Source: Lentzea pudingi
GTDB taxonomy: Bacteria > Actinomycetota > Actinomycetes > Mycobacteriales > Pseudonocardiaceae
NCBI RefSeq assembly: GCF_014646255.1
Contig: NZ_BMNC01000001.1
Location: 1 to 64,000, forward strand
DNA: 64,000 nt
Reading direction: 5' to 3'
Positions within the stretch are counted from its first letter, which is position 1, and the number at the start of each line of letters is the position of its first letter. The notes under the pieces were generated by a model that saw only the letters and a list, made by a program, of their open reading frames with translations, did not search any database and had not been told where the DNA came from. The position numbers were made by a program, and so were the translations under genes. Positions 24,748 to 34,027 of this stretch are shown one piece after another.

Positions 24748-26562
24748 GTGGAGAAGTTGGTGGCGCGGCTGGCGGACGCTTGGGGCGTGGCCACTCGGTA
24801 CGAGAACGCGGACCAGCAAGAGGTCGTCGTCGATCACGAGGTCGTCGTCAAGGTCCTCGCCCAGTTCGGGGTCGACGCGTCCACTGAGGACTCGGTCGCC
24901 CGCGAGCTCGCCGAGGTCGAGCGGCGCCGGGCCGAGCAGAAGCTCCCGCCCACGATCGTCATCCGCGAGTACGAGACGTACGACCTGCGCGGTCCCGCGA
25001 CCATCGAGCTCGAGGACGGCACGTCGTTCGCCGTCGAACGGCACGTCCCCGACTCGGTCCCGCTCGGCTGGCACCGCGTGGTGACGCCGGAGCAGACCGT
25101 CACGCTCGCCGTCGCACCGAGGACGCTGCCGGAGGTCCCGCACACCTGGGGCTGGATGCTGCAGCTCTACGCCGCGCGCTCGAAGGAGTCGTGGGGGATG
25201 GGCGACTTCGCCGACCTCGCCACGATCGCGCGCCGCTCGTCCCTCGAACTCGACGCCGGCGTGGTGCTCGTCAACCCCGTGCAGGCCCCGGCACCGACGC
25301 ACCCCGTCGAGCGCTCGCCGTACTCGCCGACCAGCCGCCGGTTCGCGAACCCGCTGTACCTGCGCGTCACCGACACCGCCGAGTTCCTGTCGGCCTGCCC
25401 GCGCACCCGGCAGCTCGTCCGCGACCTCAAGCCCGAGAACCAGGACCTGATCGACTACGACGCCGTCTGGGAGGCGAAGAGGCAGGCCCTCGAGCTGCTC
25501 TTCCCCGGCGGCGAGGTCGAGATGGATGCCGAGCTGGAGAAGTTCGCGACGTACTGCGCGCTCGCCGAGATCCACGGCGCGGACTGGCGCGAGTGGCCGG
25601 AGGACCGCCCGGAGCCGCCTGCGGACCGGGTCGCCTTCTACGCCTGGCTGCAGCACCTCTGCACCCGTCAGCTGCAGGACGTGCGGCTCGCCGCGCACGA
25701 GGCCGGCATGGCCGTCGGCGTCATCCACGACCTCCCGGTGGGCGTGGCCCCCGGCGGCGCCGACACGTTCGCCGACCCCGACGTGTTCGCCATCGACGTC
25801 ACGGTCGGCGCGCCGCCCGACGCGTTCAGCGCGGACGGCCAGGGCTGGGGGCTGCCGCCGTGGCGCCCGGACAAGCTCGCCGAGACCGGCTACCGGCCGT
25901 TCCGGCAGGTGGTGCGCAGCGTCCTGCAGCACGCCGACGGAATCCGCATCGACCACGTCGCGGGCCTGTGGCGGCTCTGGTGGATCCCGCCGGGCGAGCC
26001 GCCGTCGCGCGGCACGTACGTCTACTACGACGCGGACGCCATGCTCGGCGTGCTCGCGCTGGAGGCGTACCGGGCCGGCGCGGTCGTGGTGGGCGAGGAC
26101 CTCGGCACGGTCGAGCCGATCGTCACCAAGACCCTGCAGGAGAACGGCATGCTGACCAGCGCCGTCCTCTACTTCCAGCGCGACTACTACGCCGAGGGCG
26201 AGCCGCTGATCCCGCCGTCGCAGTGGAACCCCAACCAGATGGCCAGCATCTCCACGCACGACCTGCCGACCGCGGCGACCTTCTTCGCGGGCCCGGACGG
26301 CCCCGACTTCGACGCGTTGATGCGCCAGGAGGGCATCAAGCCCGCGGACAGGGTCGAGGGCGCCCACGAGCTGCTCGCGCAGTCTCCCTGCGCGCTGGTC
26401 CTGACCTCACCCCAGGACGCTCTGCGGGAAACCCGGCAGCCCAACGTGCCGGGCACGATCGACGAGCACCCGAACTGGAGAATTCCCCTTCCGGTGGCGC
26501 TGGACGAATTTTTCCCACGAGTCAGGGAAGTCACCAGGCCACTCCGCAACCGCGGAAGATGA
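24748..26562 (+). CDS. malQ: 4-alpha-glucanotransferase (amylomaltase)
   Basis: A 604-residue GH77 enzyme. GWMLQLYAARSKESWGMGDFADLATIA is the family signature near residue 135. Later come VIHDLPVGVAPGGADTFADPDVF, DGIRIDHVAGLWRLWW with the nucleophile Asp, VVVGEDLGTVEP with the acid/base Glu, and SISTHDLPT. It disproportionates maltooligosaccharides and feeds the glycogen/trehalose genes that follow. GTG 24748 is the start, with no clear ribosome-binding site and probably a leaderless mRNA. Confidence 0.93.
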   Translation: MEKLVARLADAWGVATRYENADQQEVVVDHEVVVKVLAQFGVDASTEDSVARELAEVERRRAEQKLPPTIVIREYETYDLRGPATIELEDGTSFAVERHVPDSVPLGWHRVVTPEQTVTLAVAPRTLPEVPHTWGWMLQLYAARSKESWGMGDFADLATIARRSSLELDAGVVLVNPVQAPAPTHPVERSPYSPTSRRFANPLYLRVTDTAEFLSACPRTRQLVRDLKPENQDLIDYDAVWEAKRQALELLFPGGEVEMDAELEKFATYCALAEIHGADWREWPEDRPEPPADRVAFYAWLQHLCTRQLQDVRLAAHEAGMAVGVIHDLPVGVAPGGADTFADPDVFAIDVTVGAPPDAFSADGQGWGLPPWRPDKLAETGYRPFRQVVRSVLQHADGIRIDHVAGLWRLWWIPPGEPPSRGTYVYYDADAMLGVLALEAYRAGAVVVGEDLGTVEPIVTKTLQENGMLTSAVLYFQRDYYAEGEPLIPPSQWNPNQMASISTHDLPTAATFFAGPDGPDFDALMRQEGIKPADRVEGAHELLAQSPCALVLTSPQDALRETRQPNVPGTIDEHPNWRIPLPVALDEFFPRVREVTRPLRNRGR

Positions 26563-26656
26563 AACTTTTGCGCAACGGCAGGTCATAGACCTGGGGAGTA
26601 CGATAAGGCCGTCACCGGACGGCGGAAGACGAACGTTCTTGGAGGTGGCGTACCAA

Positions 26657-26959
26657 ATGAGCTCAGCCGTGGGCACGCGGACATCGACCGGCGTGCTTGA
26701 ACTGGCCGTCGAACAGGTTCTCGCCTCGGTGAGGCCGACCGCACTCGGCGACCCGGTGGTCGGGGCACGGCGCGCGGAGGAATCGCTGCGTGACGCGCTG
26801 CGGGGCACAGGTCCCGTGGAGGACAACACCGCCCTGCAGCTCGCGCTGGCGTGCGCGGAGGCCGCTTGTGAACACCTGAAGTACGTGGAGATCCAGGAGG
26901 CACGCACGCTGCTGACCGCCGCCCGCGGTCAACTCGTGCTGGCGCACGAAGGAGTTTGA
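26657..26959 (+). CDS. Small hypothetical protein
   Basis: A 100-residue, probably all-helical protein, not recognised. It has no membrane segment or Cys-rich motif beyond two Cys in ALACAEAACEHL. ATG 26657 has a strong ribosome-binding site (GGAGGTGG at 26641-26648), which supports it being real. An AGGTC-ATA-GACCT inverted repeat (26580-26592) lies in its upstream region and may be an operator. It follows malQ by 94 bp. Confidence 0.7.
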   Translation: MSSAVGTRTSTGVLELAVEQVLASVRPTALGDPVVGARRAEESLRDALRGTGPVEDNTALQLALACAEAACEHLKYVEIQEARTLLTAARGQLVLAHEGV

Positions 26960-27079
26960 CTGCATTCGGTAATCGCCTGTGGATGACGATCACACGATCG
27001 AATTAAGCCGCTCCCACTCTCGTGAGAACCCTTCCGCATGGGCCCGGAATTGTCGGTGCCCACTCGTAGGGTTCGCAGT

Positions 27080-27711
27080 GTGATCGTCCACCAGGCACAC
27101 CGGCTCGCATTCGACCCGACGCAGGCGCGGGCACTGTCCGCGCACTGTGGCGCCGAGAGGTTCGCGTTCGACTGGGGCGCGTCGAACCAGACAGGCGGAT
27201 CAGCACCGCGACGGCGTCCACCACCTCGTGGTCGACGTGGTCGAGGGCCCTACCGCGTCCCGGATGCGGAGCAGCCGCCGACTCGCCCGGGCTGCCGCCG
27301 GGTTCCGGCGCCGACCGGCGTGCGAAACGCGCCGGCGGGGTGGTCGTCAGGTCGCGGCAGCTCGCTGGTTCCCGCGTCGAAGACCTGCTCGCGTTGCGGG
27401 GTGGTGAAAACCGGGCTGCCGCCGCACATCCGGGTGTTTCGCCGCGAGTCGTGCGGGGTAGTGGTCGGTCGAGATCCGAACGCGCACGCAACCTCGGAGC
27501 GTTGGTGGTGAGCAGACAGGTGCTGGAGAGGCCGGAGACCTGGAGCCGCAAGGCTCGAACGGACGTGGAGCCGACCGGAGGACCCGCGCCGCGCGGGCCG
27601 GTGGCCGGGAAGCGTCCACCTCGCACCGGGCAACCGGGTCAGACGAGGACCTGGACCACCGGAATCGGTGTGGTGCAAGCACCTCACCGCCCGGATATGG
27701 TCTGTCGGTAG
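27080..27711 (+). pseudogene. Decayed TnpB (IS200/IS605/IS607-type) gene
   Basis: Fragments of a TnpB protein appear in order but in different frames. VIVHQAHRLAFDPTQARAL and CGAERFAFDWG (27080-27180) are the N-terminus. AARWFP (near 27357) is the segment before the zinc finger. ASKTCSRCGVVKTGLPPHIRVF and CGVVVGRDPNA (27377-27485) are the zinc ribbon and the last RuvC Asp. ARNLGALVV and GKRPPRTGQPGQTRTW form the tail. Most of the central RuvC region is missing, and one zinc Cys is changed (RRESC). No TnpA or intact end was identified. It fills the gap between the small protein and glgX. Confidence 0.65.
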
Positions 27712-27743
27712 CCCGCCGCTTGTGAACGAGGAGCAACAGCATC

Positions 27744-29849
27744 GTGCGACCCTGGCCTGGAAGGCCCTACCCGCTTGGCGCTGGATATGACGGCGTAGGT
27801 ACGAACTTCGCCCTGTTCTCCGAGGTCGCGGAGTACGTCGAGCTCTGCCTCTTCGACGACGACGGCACAGAGACACGCGTGAGGCTGCCCGAGGTGGACG
27901 GCTTCGTCCACCACGGTTACCTGCTGGGCGTCGGCCCCGGTCAGCGCTACGGATACCGCGTGCACGGCCCGCACGACCCCGCCCGCGGCCTGCGGTGCAA
28001 CCCCAACAAGCTGCTGATCGACCCGTACGCCAAGGCCATCTCGGGCGGTCTCGCGTGGGACGAGGCGCTGTACGGGTACAAGTTCGGGTCGCCGGACGAG
28101 CGCAACGACGCCGACTCCGCTCCCCACGTGTCGAAGTCCGTGGTGGTGAACCCGTTCTTCGACTGGACGAACGACAGGCTGCCCAAGACGCCGTACAACG
28201 AGAGCGTCATCTACGAGGCGCACGTCCGCGGTCTCACCATCGACCACCCGGAGATCCCGCCGCGGCTGCGCGGCACGTACGCGGGTCTCGCGCATCCGGT
28301 GATGATCGACCACCTCATCAAGGTGGGGGTCACCGCGGTCGAGCTGATGCCGGTGCACCAGTTCATCAGCGACCACACTCTGGCGGAGCGCAGGCTCAGC
28401 AACTACTGGGGTTACAACACGATCGGGTTCTTCGCGCCGCACGATGGCTACTCGGCGTTGCCGCTGAACCAGGTGCAGGAGTTCAAGGGCATGGTGCGCG
28501 CCATGCACCAGGCGGGCATCGAGGTCATCCTCGACGTGGTCTACAACCACACTGCGGAGGGCAACCACCTCGGGCCGACGTTGTCGATGCGCGGTATCGA
28601 CAACGAGTCGTACTACCGGCTCGAGGACGAGAACCCGCAGTACTACACGGATTACACGGGTACGGGTAACTCGTTGAACGTGCGGTCGCCGCACACGTTG
28701 CAGCTGATCATGGACTCGTTGCGGTACTGGGTCACCGAGATGCACGTGGACGGTTTCCGGTTCGACCTGGCGGCGACGCTGGCGCGGGAGTTCTACGACG
28801 TCGATCGGCTGGCGACGTTCTTCGAGGTCGTGCAGCAGGACCCGGTGGTGTCGCAGGTCAAGCTGATCGCGGAGCCGTGGGACGTCGGTCCCGGTGGCTA
28901 CCAGGTCGGCAATTTCCCTCCACTGTGGACGGAGTGGAACGGCAAGTACCGCGACACCGTGCGCGACTTCTGGCGCGGCGAGCCGGCAACGCTCGGCGAG
29001 TTCGCCTCCCGGATCACGGGCAGCAGCGACCTCTACCAGGACGATGGCCGCCGCCCGTACGCGTCGATCAACTTCGTGACGGCGCACGACGGCTTCACGC
29101 TCAACGACCTGGTGTCGTACAACGAGAAGCACAACGAGGCCAACGGCGAGGACAACCAGGACGGGGAGAGCCACAACCGGTCCTGGAACTGCGGTGTCGA
29201 GGGCCCGACGGACGACGAGGAGATCCTCGCGCTCCGGCGGCGCCAGCGGCGCAACCTGATGGCGACGATGCTGCTCTCGCAGGGCGTGCCGATGATCGTG
29301 AACGGCGACGAGTTCGGCCGCACGCAGAACGGCAACAACAACGCGTACTGCCAGGACAACGAGGTCTCGTGGGTCGACTGGTCGTTGCTGGAGGCCAACG
29401 CCGAGCTCGCCGAGTTCACCTCGGAGCTCGCGAAGTTCCGCAAGGCGCACCCGGTGTTCCGCCGCCGCAGGTTCTTCGCGGGCCGGCCGATCCGCAAGGG
29501 TGACGAGCTGCGCGACATCGCGTGGTTCACGCCCGCGGGCGAGGAGATGACCGAGCAGAACTGGGAGGACGACCTGGGCAAGTGCATCGTCGTCTTCCTC
29601 AACGGCGAGGGCATCCCCGACCTCGACTCGCGCGGCATGCGCGTGACGGACGACTCGTTCCTGATGGCGTTCAACGCGCACTACGAGGACATCGAGGTGA
29701 CGTTGCCGGAAGCGGATTACGGTCCTGAGTGGAGGGTCGTCGTGGACACCACGACCGGTCAGGTCGGCGGCAACGAGAAGCCGGTGGCGGCGTCCGGGCA
29801 GCTCACGCTGACCGCACGGTCGCTCGTCGTGTTGCAGCGGGTCGGCTGA
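27744..29849 (+). CDS. glgX: Glycogen debranching enzyme GlgX
   Basis: A 701-residue GH13_11 enzyme. A CBM48-like N-terminal domain (PYPLGAGYDGVGTNFALFSEVAEYVELCLFDDDG) is followed by the catalytic barrel with VYEAHVRGLT-type entry (VIYEAHVRGLT), EVILDVVYNHTAEG, DGFRFDLAATL (nucleophile Asp), LIAEPWDVGPGGYQVG (acid/base Glu) and NFVTAHDGFTLNDLVSYNEKHNEANGE. It cleaves alpha-1,6 branches of glycogen or limit dextrin. GTG 27744 is the start. It forms a tight operon with treY (1-bp overlap) and treZ. Confidence 0.95.
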   Translation: MRPWPGRPYPLGAGYDGVGTNFALFSEVAEYVELCLFDDDGTETRVRLPEVDGFVHHGYLLGVGPGQRYGYRVHGPHDPARGLRCNPNKLLIDPYAKAISGGLAWDEALYGYKFGSPDERNDADSAPHVSKSVVVNPFFDWTNDRLPKTPYNESVIYEAHVRGLTIDHPEIPPRLRGTYAGLAHPVMIDHLIKVGVTAVELMPVHQFISDHTLAERRLSNYWGYNTIGFFAPHDGYSALPLNQVQEFKGMVRAMHQAGIEVILDVVYNHTAEGNHLGPTLSMRGIDNESYYRLEDENPQYYTDYTGTGNSLNVRSPHTLQLIMDSLRYWVTEMHVDGFRFDLAATLAREFYDVDRLATFFEVVQQDPVVSQVKLIAEPWDVGPGGYQVGNFPPLWTEWNGKYRDTVRDFWRGEPATLGEFASRITGSSDLYQDDGRRPYASINFVTAHDGFTLNDLVSYNEKHNEANGEDNQDGESHNRSWNCGVEGPTDDEEILALRRRQRRNLMATMLLSQGVPMIVNGDEFGRTQNGNNNAYCQDNEVSWVDWSLLEANAELAEFTSELAKFRKAHPVFRRRRFFAGRPIRKGDELRDIAWFTPAGEEMTEQNWEDDLGKCIVVFLNGEGIPDLDSRGMRVTDDSFLMAFNAHYEDIEVTLPEADYGPEWRVVVDTTTGQVGGNEKPVAASGQLTLTARSLVVLQRVG

Positions 29850-31927
29850 TGGGCGCGCCGTCCTCGACGTACCGGGTCCAGTTCACCCCGTCCTTCACGT
29901 TCGCCGACGCCACCGGCATCGCGGACTATCTGGCGCGGCTGGGCGTCGGCGCGCTGTACGCGTCGCCGATGCTCGACGCGCGGGAGGGCTCGACGCACGG
30001 CTACGACGTCACCGATCCGACGCGGGCGCGGCCCGAACTCGGTGGCGACACCGAGCGGGTCGCCCTCCAGGACCGGCTGAAGTCGCTCGACCTCGGGCTG
30101 GTCGTCGACATCGTGCCGAACCACATGGTGGTGCCGAACCCGTGGTGGGAGGACGTTCTCGAACACGGGCAGGCTTCCGAGTACGCGCGGTACTTCGACA
30201 TCGACTGGTCCTCGGGCAAGGTGCTGTTGCCGGTGCTCGGCGAGGACGCCGAGGACGAGGTCCACGAGCACTACCTGAAGGCGAACTGGCGGCGGGGCAA
30301 CACCGAGCTCAACTACCGCAGGTTCTTCGACATCACCGAGCTCGCGGCGATCCGGGTCGAGGACCCGGAGGTCTTCGAGGCGACGCACCGCGCGGTGCTG
30401 TCGTGGGGTGTCACGGGGTTGCGCATCGACCATCCGGACGGGCTCGCCGACCCCGGCGGCTACTTCCGGCGGCTGCGCGAGCACTTCGACGGCTGGCTCG
30501 TCGTGGAGAAGATCCTCGGGCCGGACGAGGCGCTGCCGCAGAGCTGGCCGGTCGACGGCACCACGGGCTACGACGCGCTGCGCGAGATCTGCGGCGTGTT
30601 CATCGCCCCGACCGAGGCCTTCGCGGGCGATTTCCACACGGTCGAGCACACGTCGCGGCAGCAGGTCGCGGACTCGATCCTGGTGGCCGAGGTGCGCCGC
30701 ATCGCACGGCTCGTGCAGGGCGTCGAGTTCGAGGACGCCTGCCGCGCCGTCGCCGAGGTGATGGTCAACTTCCCGGTGTACCGGTCGTACCTCCCGGAAG
30801 GCCTGCACCACTGGGAGACCGCGGTCGCGCTGTCGAAGTCGCCCGCCGTGCGCGCGCTGGACGAGCAGGTCCGCGCCGACCCGCACGGTGAGCTGGCGAC
30901 CAGGATCCAGCAGACGTCCGGCATGGTCGTCGCGAAGGGCACCGAGGACACCGCCTTCTACCGGTACACGAACTTCGTGGCGCTCAACGAGGTCGGCGGC
31001 TCGCCGGACCGCTTCGGGCTGCCCGTCGACGAGTTCCACCAGCGCGCGGCCCGGCGTGAGTCCGCGGAGCCGGCCGCGATGACGGCGCTGTCCACGCACG
31101 ACACCAAGCGCTCGGAGGACGTCCGGGCGCGGCTCGCCGTCCTGGCGGAGATCCCGGACGAGTACCTGGCGTTCGAGTCCGCGATGACCGCGAAGCACGG
31201 CATCTCCGAGCCGACGCTGAACCGCCTGGCGTGGCAGTCGGTCGTCGGCGCGTGGCCGCTCACCGAGGAGCGCCTCGGCCAGTACCTGGAGAAGGCCTCC
31301 CGCGAAGCCAAGATCAAGACGTCGTGGGTCGACCGGAACACCGAGTTCGACGCCGAGGTGGCCGCGTGGCCCGCCAAGGTGTTGAACGAACCCGAGGTCG
31401 CCTCGTTCGCCGAACGGCTGAAGGCACCCGGCTGGTCGAACTCGCTGGGACAGAAGCTGGTCCAGCTCACCGCACCCGGCGTGCCGGACGTGTACCAGGG
31501 CACCGAGCTGTGGGACTTCTCCCTGGTCGACCCGGACAACCGCCGGCCGGTCGACTACGACGTGCGCCGGGAGATGCTGGCGCGCATCGAGTCCGGCTGG
31601 CTGCCCGAGGTCGACGACTCGGGCGCGGCGAAGCTCCTCGTGGTGCAGAAGGCCCTGCACGTGCGCAAGCGCGGCCTGCACGGCTACCGCCCGCTGCACG
31701 CCGAGGGCCCGGCCGCCGAGCACGTGCTGGCGTTCGAACGCTCCGGCGTGATCACGGTGGCGACGCGGTTGCCGGTCGGGCTGGAGCAGAAGGGTTGGCA
31801 GGACACGGTTCTGCCGTTGCCGGGTACCAAGTGGACGGACGTCCTCACCGGGCGGACCGCGACCGCGGACCTGGCCTCGTTGCTCGACACCTATCCGGTA
31901 GCGCTGCTCGTGCAGGGGGACCAGTGA
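29849..31927 (+). CDS. treY: Maltooligosyltrehalose synthase TreY
   Basis: A 692-residue GH13_26 enzyme. SSTYRVQFTPSFTFADATGIADYLARLGVGALYASP is the family N-terminus. DIVPNHMVVPNPWWEDVLEHG, TGLRIDHPDGLADP (nucleophile), VVEKILGPDEALP (acid/base) and ALSTHDTKRSEDVRARL are conserved. It isomerises the reducing-end alpha-1,4 bond of maltodextrins to alpha-1,1, making maltooligosyl-trehalose. The ATG overlaps the glgX stop (TGATG) and the stop overlaps treZ (GTGA). Confidence 0.95.
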   Translation: MGAPSSTYRVQFTPSFTFADATGIADYLARLGVGALYASPMLDAREGSTHGYDVTDPTRARPELGGDTERVALQDRLKSLDLGLVVDIVPNHMVVPNPWWEDVLEHGQASEYARYFDIDWSSGKVLLPVLGEDAEDEVHEHYLKANWRRGNTELNYRRFFDITELAAIRVEDPEVFEATHRAVLSWGVTGLRIDHPDGLADPGGYFRRLREHFDGWLVVEKILGPDEALPQSWPVDGTTGYDALREICGVFIAPTEAFAGDFHTVEHTSRQQVADSILVAEVRRIARLVQGVEFEDACRAVAEVMVNFPVYRSYLPEGLHHWETAVALSKSPAVRALDEQVRADPHGELATRIQQTSGMVVAKGTEDTAFYRYTNFVALNEVGGSPDRFGLPVDEFHQRAARRESAEPAAMTALSTHDTKRSEDVRARLAVLAEIPDEYLAFESAMTAKHGISEPTLNRLAWQSVVGAWPLTEERLGQYLEKASREAKIKTSWVDRNTEFDAEVAAWPAKVLNEPEVASFAERLKAPGWSNSLGQKLVQLTAPGVPDVYQGTELWDFSLVDPDNRRPVDYDVRREMLARIESGWLPEVDDSGAAKLLVVQKALHVRKRGLHGYRPLHAEGPAAEHVLAFERSGVITVATRLPVGLEQKGWQDTVLPLPGTKWTDVLTGRTATADLASLLDTYPVALLVQGDQ

Positions 31928-33612
31928 GCTTCTCCGTCTGGGCGCCGACGCCCGAGTCGGTGCACGTGCGCGTCGACGGCTTCGACCACGAGATGAAGCG
32001 CGACGGCGACTGGTGGTTTTCCGCCGAGATCGATCCTGGGGCGGAGGGCACCGACTACGCCTTCGTCATCGAAGGTCAGGCGTACCCGGATCCGCGGTCG
32101 CTGTGGCAGCCGAACGGGGTGCACGAGGCATCCCGGGTGTACCGCCACGACTTCGCGTGGACCGACAGCGGGTGGACCGGCCGGGCGTTGCCGGGCGGCG
32201 TGATCTACGAGCTGCACATCGGCACGTTCACGCCGGAGGGCACGTTCGACGCGGCCATCGGCAAGCTCGACCACCTGGTGGACCTGGGCATCTCGTTCGT
32301 CGAGGTCATGCCGGTCAACAGCTTCGACGGCGTCGAGGGCTGGGGTTACGACGGCGTCCTGTGGGGCGCCGTCCACGAGCCCTACGGCGGCCCGGACGGC
32401 TTCAAGCGGTTCGTGGACGCCTGTCACGCCCGAGGGCTCGCCGTGCTGCTGGACGTGGTCTACAACCACCTCGGGCCGTCCGGCGCGTACCTCGACAAGT
32501 TCGGGCCGTACTTCGCCGGGCGCAACGACTGGGGTCCTGGCCTCAACCTGGACGGGCCGGGCTCCGACGAGGTGCGCCGGTACGTCGTCGACAACGCGCT
32601 GCAGTGGTTGCGGGACTTCCACGTCGACGGGCTGCGGCTCGACGCCGTGCACGCGCTGGCGGACCAGCGGGCGACACACGTCCTGGAGGAGCTGGCCGTC
32701 GAGGTGGACGCACTCTCCGCGTCCGTCGGCCGTCCGCTCACGCTGATCGCCGAGTCCGACCTGAACGACGCGAAGCTGGTGACGGCGCGCGAAGGTGGCG
32801 GCTACGGCCTGCACGCGCAGTGGTCGGACGACCTGCACCACTGCCTGCACGTCGCACTGACGGGTGAGAAGTTCGGTTACTACGAGGACTTCGCGGCGCC
32901 AGGGGCGGTGAAGAACACGCTGGAGAAGGTGTTCTTCCACGCCGGCACCTGGTCCTCGTTCCGGGAGAAGCACCACGGCAAGCCGGTCGACACCGCGCTG
33001 ATCCCCGGTCACCGGTTCCTGGCGTACACGCAGAACCACGACCAGGTCGGCAACCGGGCGACGGGGGACAGGCTGCCCGCGACCGTGTCCACGGGGAAGT
33101 TGTTGTGCGCGGCGGCGATCGTGCTCACCTCGCCGTACACGCCCATGATCTTCATGGGGGAGGAATGGGCCGCGTCGACGCCGTGGCAGTTCTTCGCGTC
33201 GTTCCCGGACCAGCACCTCGCGGAGGCCGTTCGCACCGGCCGGCGGCGTGAGTTCTCGCGGCACGGGTGGGGTGAATCGGACGTTCCGGACCCGATGTCG
33301 CCGCAGACCGTCGAGAACTCGCGGCTGCGCTGGGACGAGGTCCGGGAAGGTGAGCACGGGAAGGTGCTGGACACCTATCGCGCGCTGATCGCGTTGCGCC
33401 GCTCCCGCCCGGAGCTGGCCGACCCGCGGCTCGACAGGTTCGTGGTGGAGCAGGACGGGGAGTGCTTCGTGTTGCACCGCGGTACGACCCGCGTGGTGGT
33501 GAACCTCGGCACGACCCCCGTCCCGCTGCCTCAGGGAGAAGTGCTGCTGACTTCCTCGGCGATCCCGTCGTCGCTCCCACCGGACTCGTTCGCGGTGGTC
33601 GCGTCGACGTGA
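31924..33612 (+). CDS. treZ: Maltooligosyltrehalose trehalohydrolase TreZ
   Basis: A 562-residue GH13_10 enzyme. An N-terminal beta-sandwich (SFSVWAPTPESVHVRVDG) leads into the barrel with VIYELHIGTFTPEGTFDAA, VLLDVVYNHLGPSGAYL, DGLRLDAVHALAD (nucleophile Asp), LIAESDLNDAKL (acid/base Glu) and YTQNHDQVGNRATGDRL. It releases trehalose from the TreY product. GTG 31924 overlaps the treY stop. The last 82 bp overlap the convergent ANTAR gene. Confidence 0.95.
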   Translation: MSFSVWAPTPESVHVRVDGFDHEMKRDGDWWFSAEIDPGAEGTDYAFVIEGQAYPDPRSLWQPNGVHEASRVYRHDFAWTDSGWTGRALPGGVIYELHIGTFTPEGTFDAAIGKLDHLVDLGISFVEVMPVNSFDGVEGWGYDGVLWGAVHEPYGGPDGFKRFVDACHARGLAVLLDVVYNHLGPSGAYLDKFGPYFAGRNDWGPGLNLDGPGSDEVRRYVVDNALQWLRDFHVDGLRLDAVHALADQRATHVLEELAVEVDALSASVGRPLTLIAESDLNDAKLVTAREGGGYGLHAQWSDDLHHCLHVALTGEKFGYYEDFAAPGAVKNTLEKVFFHAGTWSSFREKHHGKPVDTALIPGHRFLAYTQNHDQVGNRATGDRLPATVSTGKLLCAAAIVLTSPYTPMIFMGEEWAASTPWQFFASFPDQHLAEAVRTGRRREFSRHGWGESDVPDPMSPQTVENSRLRWDEVREGEHGKVLDTYRALIALRRSRPELADPRLDRFVVEQDGECFVLHRGTTRVVVNLGTTPVPLPQGEVLLTSSAIPSSLPPDSFAVVAST

Positions 33613-33875
33613 TCCCACAGCATCTGGTCGGCCAGGTCGACAGGTCGTCCTAGTTGGGCGTGCACGAACGCCATCACCAGCCGGTCGGCGGCGACGTGCA
33701 GCTTGATGTTGTGGTGCTGGGATATGTGCACCAGCAGCTGGAACGCCTGCTGGGGTGTGCAGGGTTTGCGTGCGGCGATCAGGCCCGTGGCCTGCCCGAT
33801 GACTGTCCGGGACACCAGAGCTTTGCGCAGCCCCGCCACCTCGGCCTCGAGGGCGGTGATTCTCGCGGACGACAC
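33531..33875 (-). CDS. ANTAR-domain protein
   Basis: A 114-residue protein. A short coiled coil (ARITALEAEVAGLRKALVSR) leads into an ANTAR three-helix domain: TVIGQATGLIAARKPCTPQQAFQLLVHISQHHNIKLHVAADRLV, with conserved Ala/Gly residues and the pattern of RNA-binding antiterminators. There is no GAF or receiver domain, so signal input is unclear. GTG 33875 follows AAAGGAG with 6-nt spacing and is preferred over the ATG at 33899. The 3' end overlaps treZ by 82 bp on the opposite strand. Confidence 0.8.
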   Translation of the reverse strand: MSSARITALEAEVAGLRKALVSRTVIGQATGLIAARKPCTPQQAFQLLVHISQHHNIKLHVAADRLVMAFVHAQLGRPVDLADQMLWDHVDATTANESGGSDDGIAEEVSSTSP

Positions 33876-33960
33876 CGCCGACTCCTTTCGCGTCGTCATG
33901 GTCACAGCGGCATGCCGGTGTGACGACGGGCTCTGGAGCTGCATTGCGAAGGGCGGGCAC

Positions 33961-33997
33961 ACCCAGAGCAAGCCGTCACATCGGCTTGCGGCTGGGT
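33961..33997. other. Hairpin with 6-nt loop between the ANTAR and csbD genes
   Basis: ACCCAG and GCAAGCCG (33961-33966, 33968-33975) pair with CGGCTTGC and CTGGGT (33982-33989, 33992-33997) around the loop TCACAT. A second near-palindrome lies at 33901-33924. Both are in the divergent region and would be in the leader of the ANTAR transcript. The loops do not show the A1/G4 pattern of known ANTAR target hairpins. Confidence 0.5.
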
Positions 33998-34027
33998 TCT
34001 CAACCGCGAGTGATCACCTTATCAACT

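Noticed and set aside
27038..27511. Intact 157-residue gene with a zinc-finger motif
   Set aside because: The frame joins TnpB N-terminal and C-terminal pieces through an unrelated Arg/Pro-rich middle, and the continuation of TnpB lies in other frames; a pseudogene is the better reading.
33961..33997. Canonical ANTAR-target RNA
   Set aside because: Known targets are two close hairpins with A1 and G4 in six-base loops; here the loop reads TCACAT (ATGTGA on the other strand) and the partner is 36 nt away with a different loop.
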